A stretch of DNA of 17,948 nucleotides from an uncultured Christensenellaceae bacterium (GTDB taxonomy: Bacteria; Bacillota; Clostridia; Christensenellales; Pumilibacteraceae), in the NCBI GenBank assembly GCA_910587595.1, contig CAJULQ010000014.1, forward strand, positions 1 to 17,948. Direction: 5' to 3'. The translations under genes and the position numbers were made by a program. Every line of letters begins with the position of its first letter. The first letter of the stretch is position 1. Of this stretch, positions 14,123-17,948 are shown one piece after another. The notes under the pieces were generated by a model. It did not search any database and was not told the DNA's origin. It saw nothing but the letters and a program-made list of their open reading frames with translations.

Positions 14123-14764
14123 ATGGTAAAAGTGATTACCTTGCGTTGCCCCGAGTGCGGCAATACGTATTGTTTCAACGTGGGGGCGGGCGCGCAACTT
14201 GCGTCGTGGCACGACGTGTCTACGCGCATTACGGACAAAAAAGAGCACGAAAAGATTATGGAAATCTTCGTAAAACTTTCCGCGCAGAAAAGCAAGGCGG
14301 CAATGCTCGATTTTTCTTCCAATCCCGCCAAAGTTCTGAATAATATCCGCTATGATTTATGCGGGGTGGAAGTGAAAAAACTTCTGGACGCGGAAGGCAA
14401 AATCGTAGAAGAGAAATACATCGGAGAAAAAGTGAAAGAAAGCGTGGAAGCAAGCGGCGAAAAGTGGGTGTCTGCCATACAGAAAGAAGGAATCGTGGCA
14501 TTCGACGCCATGTTTTTCTGTCCGAAAACGCAAAAAATCAAGCAGGGCATGTATCTGTCCGTTCGCTGGAAAGAAAACGAAGATAAAGCCTACGTTTACC
14601 CCAATAAATGCGAGGAATGTTCTTCCGCGATGATTTTGATAGACGATGAAAACATCGGTTTCATGCACGAAGATTGCCGCACAATCGGGCATTGCGAAAA
14701 GTGCCGCGTGCCGCTTGTTGTGGAAAAAGTTTCGTTCAAAGTTCCGCAACAGGAAGCGCAATAA
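14123..14764 (+). CDS. Unrecognised zinc-ribbon protein
   Basis: 213 residues from ATG 14123; I do not recognise the family. The N-terminus is a zinc-ribbon knuckle (LRCPECG, Cys9 and Cys12). The middle is a charged helical region with EEKYIGEKVKESVEA, and the C-terminus has more Cys pairs: KCEEC (163, 166), HEDC (185) and HCEKC (191, 194). Pairs of this kind usually bind structural zinc in nucleic-acid-binding or assembly proteins. No signal peptide or membrane segment is visible. The start is chosen for GGGAG (14112-14116) and the TATAAT promoter just upstream. An in-frame GTG at 14021 with a better ribosome site AAGGAGG would add 34 residues and couple it to the XRE gene; both starts may be used. 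Confidence 0.72.
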   Translation: MVKVITLRCPECGNTYCFNVGAGAQLASWHDVSTRITDKKEHEKIMEIFVKLSAQKSKAAMLDFSSNPAKVLNNIRYDLCGVEVKKLLDAEGKIVEEKYIGEKVKESVEASGEKWVSAIQKEGIVAFDAMFFCPKTQKIKQGMYLSVRWKENEDKAYVYPNKCEECSSAMILIDDENIGFMHEDCRTIGHCEKCRVPLVVEKVSFKVPQQEAQ

Positions 14765-14828
14765 ACCGTTCGTATTTTGCGGTTAGGGCAAACGTTGCGA
14801 CAGTTTTTTGCAGTTGCAATGAATTCTC

Positions 14829-14857
14829 TTGACAATTCACGGGTAAACGAATATAAT
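14829..14857 (+). promoter_or_regulatory. Consensus promoter of tRNA-Pro
   Basis: TTGACA (14829-14834) and TATAAT (14852-14857) with a 17-base spacer are a perfect sigma-A match. The predicted start near 14864 coincides with a perfect hairpin GCCGAC/GTCGGC (14864-14882) that would form the 5' leader of the pre-tRNA. Confidence 0.9.
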
Positions 14858-14887
14858 ATATAAGCCGACCGAAAAAGTCGGCGATAC

Positions 14888-14964
14888 CGAGATGTAGCGC
14901 AGTTTGGTAGCGCGCTTGGTTCGGGACCAAGAGGCCGCGAGTTCGAGTCTCGCCACTTCGACCA
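14888..14964 (+). tRNA. tRNA-Pro(CGG), integration target
   Basis: A cloverleaf with D stem GCGC/GCGC, anticodon stem CTTGG/CCAAG and loop TTCGGGA gives anticodon CGG (Pro). The T arm is GCGAG-TTCGAGT-CTCGC and CCA is encoded. The acceptor stem CGAGATG/CACTTCG contains one A-C mismatch (14892/14956) next to a G-T wobble, unusual for tRNA-Pro. The integrase gene of a mobile element begins 30 bases downstream, so the 3' part of this tRNA is probably element-derived att sequence that replaced the original 3' end. Confidence 0.93.
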
Positions 14965-14967
14965 TAG

Positions 14968-14992
14968 GAACGCCTATATAGGGCGTTCTTTT
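14968..14992 (+). terminator. Terminator of tRNA-Pro
   Basis: GAACGCC (14968-14974) pairs exactly with GGCGTTC (14982-14988) around a seven-base loop, followed by TTTT (14989-14992). It lies four bases after the CCA end and two bases from the integrase stop, between the convergent tRNA and integrase genes. Only the + strand has the T run. Confidence 0.82.
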
Positions 14993-14993
14993 G

Positions 14994-15899
14994 TTATGAT
15001 CGGGCCAAATAAGCATTGAGGCGTTGCGCCTCCCTATCGTTGGATCGGTTACTTACATGGGTGTAAATATCGGCCGTAGTGTCAATATCCGAGTGTCCAA
15101 GCCACGTTTGCACCACTTTTAAGGGAATTTCGGCCTCTAAACAGCGCGTGGCGAACGTGTGGCGAAGATCATGCAATTTGTGCGAGGGGCACAGTTTCTT
15201 AAAGGCACGCGTGACCGAATCGGGACGAAAAGGGAAGTAAAGCCCGTTGCCGTCGGGGGATATTTCAGCCAAGAGGCCCGCCACTTTATCGAATAACGGA
15301 ATGGTTCGATCGGACAAATCGGTCTTTGTCCCGCGAATATGTAAACGGTTGTTTGCGTAGTCTATGTCGTTTGCACAGAGCGCGAGCGCCTCCGAACGGC
15401 GGCACCCCGTGTACAGCAGAAACAAAAAGTAATGTTTGGCCCAATGCTTTTGAACGTTTGCCAAAAAAGAACGGAGTTCATCGGCCGACAGCGCCGCGCC
15501 GATCTTGCGCTTATGCGGAGGAATGGATACGGCCGCCATGGGGTTGTCCCGTAGGATCTTAAGATTGCAAGCCGTTTTCAAACTTGCGTTCAGAACGTCG
15601 TACACCGTTTTGCGTGTGCGAGCCGCCGATACGGAAAGCAAAAATTTTTGTAGCTGCAAACCGTCGAGCCGATCGAGCGGAACGTCGGGCAACCCTTGCT
15701 TTATATGCACGCGCACGGCCACTTCGAGAGCATACAGCGTTATGGGTTTCACTTTGGGCCGTTTGTACATTTCCAACCAATCGTCCAACCACGCATGCAA
15801 CGTGTGCCGACACGGTTCATGCAGCGCATGCAGCTCAGACATAAGCGTGTTGAGCTTTTCGTTCATTTCGGCTACGGCTTTTTCCAAATTTTGCGTCAT
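14994..15899 (-). CDS. Tyrosine recombinase / integrase
   Basis: 301 residues from ATG at 15899, preceded by GGAGG four bases upstream; a TTG at 15914 overlapping the Rep stop is an alternative start. The N-terminal part is a coiled region and a SAM-like core-binding domain (about 30-120). The catalytic domain shows the full set: Arg167 in TGCRRSE, a Lys in the beta-hairpin RGTKTD (about 192), His243 and Arg246 in HDLRHTFA, His269 in WLGHSD and the nucleophile Tyr279 in ADIYTHV. It would integrate and excise the element at tRNA-Pro, whose 3' end is 30 bases from the stop. The gene follows the Rep stop with only 11 bases between, so they share a transcript. Confidence 0.95.
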   Translation of the reverse strand: MTQNLEKAVAEMNEKLNTLMSELHALHEPCRHTLHAWLDDWLEMYKRPKVKPITLYALEVAVRVHIKQGLPDVPLDRLDGLQLQKFLLSVSAARTRKTVYDVLNASLKTACNLKILRDNPMAAVSIPPHKRKIGAALSADELRSFLANVQKHWAKHYFLFLLYTGCRRSEALALCANDIDYANNRLHIRGTKTDLSDRTIPLFDKVAGLLAEISPDGNGLYFPFRPDSVTRAFKKLCPSHKLHDLRHTFATRCLEAEIPLKVVQTWLGHSDIDTTADIYTHVSNRSNDREAQRLNAYLARS

Positions 15900-15910
15900 A
15901 CTGCCTCCGA

Positions 15911-17398
15911 TCAAAAGATCTCTTCCAAGAAATGCAACTGCTGTTCGGATAAGAGCACAACTTTGTGCCCGTTATCTGGATCGATGATCTGTTGGATCTC
16001 GCCAAACCCTTGCAAACGTTCTTTATTGCGAATGTATCTATCATACGCCAAGCCGAGATCGGAAAAAGAAAATTGCGGCACGGGCGCGGGCGGCAGATCG
16101 TCTTTGTGAGATAAAAGCGCTTGTTTGGACGATTCCGAAAGTATATGCCGCAACTTCGAGCGGGTTATAAACGTATATTCGCCGGCACGCATTTTGGCCA
16201 ATGTTTCGTCTAAAGTCAAATGTACCGATTCCGGCCGATCTACTTGCCACAAGTATGCTTTGAAGATAGCGAAAAACTCGTCGAAGCTATCCTCTATCCT
16301 ATCATTGCAATTTAGCTTGCGCCATTGTCCGTAGCCTTGCATAAACTTTTTGCCGTGCATACCGTCTTGCAATGCCACAAAATTTTCATACGACATAAAA
16401 GCGGCATTTTCATCTTCGCACTTAAACGCATATTTGAAAACTTGAATAAAATTGCCGTTGGCCACGGGATCGAGCACAACGGAATAGCCGTGATTGTTGC
16501 CAACCGATCGTATGCTGTCCAAAGTGACTGCGCCTTTCTTTTTGCAGGCAGAGGCTTGCAAAGCGATACCGTCGCGGAAAACGTAGTACAGCGGCGAAGA
16601 GGGCGGCAACGCTTCTGTGCATAATAAGCCGAATTTGAAAACGCGGGCGGCGATACGGTCCACCAATAGCCGCCACAGCTTTTGCAAGAAAAGTTCGAAG
16701 TCCGAAAACGAACGTACGTATTCTCGACGCACTTTACCCGTTTCCGGATCTTTCACATAGTTGTACGAAAATTTGTTTCTGTGGATCTTCGGCATGACCA
16801 ACCCTTTGTTTACGGCCAATATAGAATGAATATGTAAGTGATAATCTTTGCGAAGATACGTGATCTCGGTGTTGCGTAAAGCCGCGGCAAAACCGAGCGG
16901 GGAAAGATCAACGCCGCGGATTTTAACGGTGCCGTTCAAAATGCGAATTAGCCGTCCGTACGCTTCGAAGAAGATTCCCATATACGAACGCAAATAAGGC
17001 GCCGAAACATTGGGGGCCGTCAGTACAAGATGCAATATGTCTTTATCGTCGGACAAAGCCAAAATGAACGGCATAAAGCGTTGCAGATATGTTGCTTGCC
17101 GCATTTTGGCACAGTTTAGGCAAAAGCGATCGTGACACAGTTCTATGCGGATCAAGTCGGCAAGACGTGTTTTGTTGTGAAAATCAAACAGCATGGTTTG
17201 TCCGCACCCGCCGACGGCATAACTGCGTCGAAAGTAACTGTCGCGGTCTCTTTCTTCAAAAAGCCGCACAAAGTATGCCGCTAAATTGGCATTGTACTTT
17301 GTGCGGTCTTTAATGTCGGCCACATAGGATTCGGAAATCTCCAAATCGTCGGCTTGTATGCCCGCCAAAACAGTGGCGAAGTCAAAATCTTCTATCAT
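15911..17398 (-). CDS. Rolling-circle replication initiator (Rep_1-like HUH protein)
   Basis: 495 residues with AGGAGG nine bases before the ATG. The N-terminal half carries the Rep_1-type signature: a Cys cluster LCHDRFCLNCAKMRQ (Cys88, 93, 96), then HLVLTAPNV (123-131), the metal-binding HUH motif YHLHIHSILAVN (186-197) and a candidate nicking tyrosine in VFKYAFK (Tyr323). The C-terminal ~150 residues are not recognised and make the protein longer than small plasmid Reps. It would nick a double-strand origin, probably in the hairpin-rich segment just upstream (17463-17655), allowing replication of the excised circle. The same endonuclease fold also serves in mobilisation, so a transfer role is possible. 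Confidence 0.85.
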   Translation of the reverse strand: MIEDFDFATVLAGIQADDLEISESYVADIKDRTKYNANLAAYFVRLFEERDRDSYFRRSYAVGGCGQTMLFDFHNKTRLADLIRIELCHDRFCLNCAKMRQATYLQRFMPFILALSDDKDILHLVLTAPNVSAPYLRSYMGIFFEAYGRLIRILNGTVKIRGVDLSPLGFAAALRNTEITYLRKDYHLHIHSILAVNKGLVMPKIHRNKFSYNYVKDPETGKVRREYVRSFSDFELFLQKLWRLLVDRIAARVFKFGLLCTEALPPSSPLYYVFRDGIALQASACKKKGAVTLDSIRSVGNNHGYSVVLDPVANGNFIQVFKYAFKCEDENAAFMSYENFVALQDGMHGKKFMQGYGQWRKLNCNDRIEDSFDEFFAIFKAYLWQVDRPESVHLTLDETLAKMRAGEYTFITRSKLRHILSESSKQALLSHKDDLPPAPVPQFSFSDLGLAYDRYIRNKERLQGFGEIQQIIDPDNGHKVVLLSEQQLHFLEEIF

Positions 17399-17721
17399 AG
17401 TTTGTTGCCTCCTGAAATGTAATTTTTGTTTGCGTGTGACGAGATGTTTCTATTTGTTCAAGGTTGCGACTTCGGCGGGCGCTTCGCGCCCGCCTCGCGC
17501 AACAGATCCGCCGCGTGGACCGCGGGCGGATCGCACTGCTTACGCGAACGTGCGATCCGCCAACGGCCACGATGCGAGTATAAGCATCGCAGCTGCGCGC
17601 TACCGCTTGCCCGCGGGTGGCTTCCCGCGGTTAACTGCCGCCGGGGGGGGCGGCATTTTGCCCTTTGGGCTAAGACGAGTGTATTTTGCCGCGACGTTTC
17701 CGGCCGATCGCAACGGGTTTT
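17399..17721. other. Hairpin-dense origin-like segment upstream of Rep
   Basis: No gene is seen in these ~320 bases. They are GC-rich and hold at least six perfect inverted repeats: GTTGCG/CGCAAC enclosing GGCGGGCGC/GCGCCCGCC (17463-17503), GATCCGCC/GGCGGATC (17505-17532), GCGGATCGCAC/GTGCGATCCGC (17526-17560), CGATGC/GCATCG (17570-17589), CCGCGGG/CCCGCGG (17611-17630) and TGCCGCC/GGCGGCA (17636-17655). Stacked hairpins directly upstream of a rolling-circle Rep are typical of double- and single-strand origins. A G8 run (17643-17650) sits in the last loop. Confidence 0.65.
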
Positions 17722-17783
17722 TCACTCGTTTGTGTGCTTTTGCGTGCGATCTTCCGGCCGATCGAGCGCGGCGTTTTCACTCG
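17698..17783. repeat. Pair of ~31-bp imperfect direct repeats
   Basis: TTCCGGCCGATCG followed about 10 bases later by TTCACTCG occurs at 17698-17728 and again at 17752-17783, a 54-base period. The flanking blocks are identical and only the 10-11 bases between them differ. The pair covers the 3' end of the basic protein gene and adjoins the hairpin cluster, so they may be Rep- or recombinase-binding sites. Confidence 0.6.
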
Positions 17784-17948
17784 GCGACACATTAGGCGCT
17801 TGCTTGCTCTTGCGTTTTTCCGTCTTTACGGCTTTTCTTGTCTGCCGTTGCTTTTCTTTTGCGGCAGCATTTGCCGCTTTACGGCTCTTTACAAGTTCGC
17901 GCCTATCTTTGCGCATTTGCCGCACTTTGTCTTTGTGCGCCCATTTGT
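17722..17948 (-). CDS. Partial lysine/arginine-rich protein, 5' end outside window
   Basis: The frame is open to the window edge; an internal ATG at 17925 would give 67 residues, but upstream in-frame codons (KWAHKDKVRQ before that Met) continue the same style, so the true start probably lies beyond 17948. The visible part is extremely basic and helical (KDRRELVKSRKAANAAAKEK and onward), ending in an acidic-polar tail (SPSENAALDRPEDRTQKHTNE). I do not recognise it. Such tails occur on DNA-binding or coupling proteins of mobile elements. Low complexity also leaves room for a chance frame. Confidence 0.4.
   Translation of the reverse strand, partial: KWAHKDKVRQMRKDRRELVKSRKAANAAAKEKQRQTRKAVKTEKRKSKQAPNVSPSENAALDRPEDRTQKHTNE

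Larger units (their letters stand above)
14942..17948. mobile_element. Integrated rolling-circle element in tRNA-Pro (left part)
   Basis: A tyrosine integrase directly beside a tRNA 3' end, a rolling-circle Rep, a hairpin-rich origin-like segment and a basic accessory protein, all on the - strand, make an integrated plasmid or integrative mobilisable element. GATC density rises from 2 in about 15 kb to 29 in about 2.95 kb at the junction. The left attachment site should be within the T arm/acceptor 3' half of the tRNA; the exact edge cannot be read without the other end, which is beyond 17948. No relaxase distinct from Rep is seen in this part. Confidence 0.8.

Noticed and set aside
13258..14331. 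357-residue open frame on the - strand
   Set aside because: It crosses two terminators and three + strand genes; it is rich in Phe, Ser and Cys with no family motif and no ribosome binding site.
17463..17655. CRISPR array
   Set aside because: The repeats are different inverted repeats, not a single direct repeat with regular spacers.
17358..17795. 145-residue open frame on the + strand across the hairpin region
   Set aside because: It is antisense to the Rep start and follows the GC-rich palindromes; there is no ribosome site and composition is Ala/Arg-rich by base content alone.

Overview
The window looks like a chromosomal segment of an anaerobic Gram-positive bacterium, most likely an uncultured Clostridia-type gut Firmicute. 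This rests on AGGAGG-type ribosome binding sites, a carbohydrate ABC importer with a lipoprotein binding protein, a LacI/CcpA-type operator, a membrane-anchored surface protein without any outer-membrane machinery, and ATG/TTG start use. Genus-level placement is not possible from sequence alone.

Layout. (1) 79-613: a tRNA-Asn with terminator, then a small unknown gene under a perfect 10-bp dyad, closed by a strong terminator and probably frameshifted at its 3' end. (2) 861-13659: one long co-directional carbohydrate operon. A promoter with two LacI-type operators and a possible attenuator is followed by a binding lipoprotein, two permeases, a DUF2961/GH172 protein, a 1049-aa surface protein with five carbohydrate-binding-like modules, an exported DUF4185/GH183 protein, a cytosolic DUF4185/GH183 protein, a LacI regulator, a short SIS-domain arabinose-5-phosphate isomerase and a ribokinase-family kinase. 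Two terminators follow. (3) 13780-14764: a small XRE regulator and an unrecognised zinc-ribbon protein. (4) 14829-14992: promoter, tRNA-Pro(CGG) and terminator. (5) 14994-17948: an integrated element read leftward, with a tyrosine integrase next to the tRNA 3' end, a rolling-circle HUH Rep, a hairpin-dense origin-like segment and a basic protein cut by the window edge. The far end of the element is outside the window.

How the genes fit together. DUF2961 (GH172) and DUF4185 (GH183) are, from established knowledge, the two families that together degrade D-arabinan, the alpha-D-arabinofuranose polymer of mycobacterial and corynebacterial envelopes (GH183 endo, GH172 exo). Here they sit with an oligosaccharide importer and, at the operon end, a kinase and isomerase that would give D-arabinose -> D-arabinose 5-phosphate -> D-ribulose 5-phosphate. 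My main inference is therefore a Gram-positive D-arabinan utilisation locus using a kinase-first route. The arabinose-5-phosphate isomerase fold, normally tied to Kdo/LPS synthesis, would run catabolically in an organism with no evident LPS. No D-arabinose isomerase or ribulokinase is in the window, as this model predicts. No ABC ATPase is present, so a shared MsiK/UgpC-type ATPase is presumably used.

A second striking signal is compositional. By eye I find only 2 GATC tetranucleotides in the first ~15 kb but 29 in the last ~2.95 kb, with the switch at the integrase/tRNA-Pro junction. This marks the element boundary independently of gene content and suggests GATC avoidance by the host chromosome.
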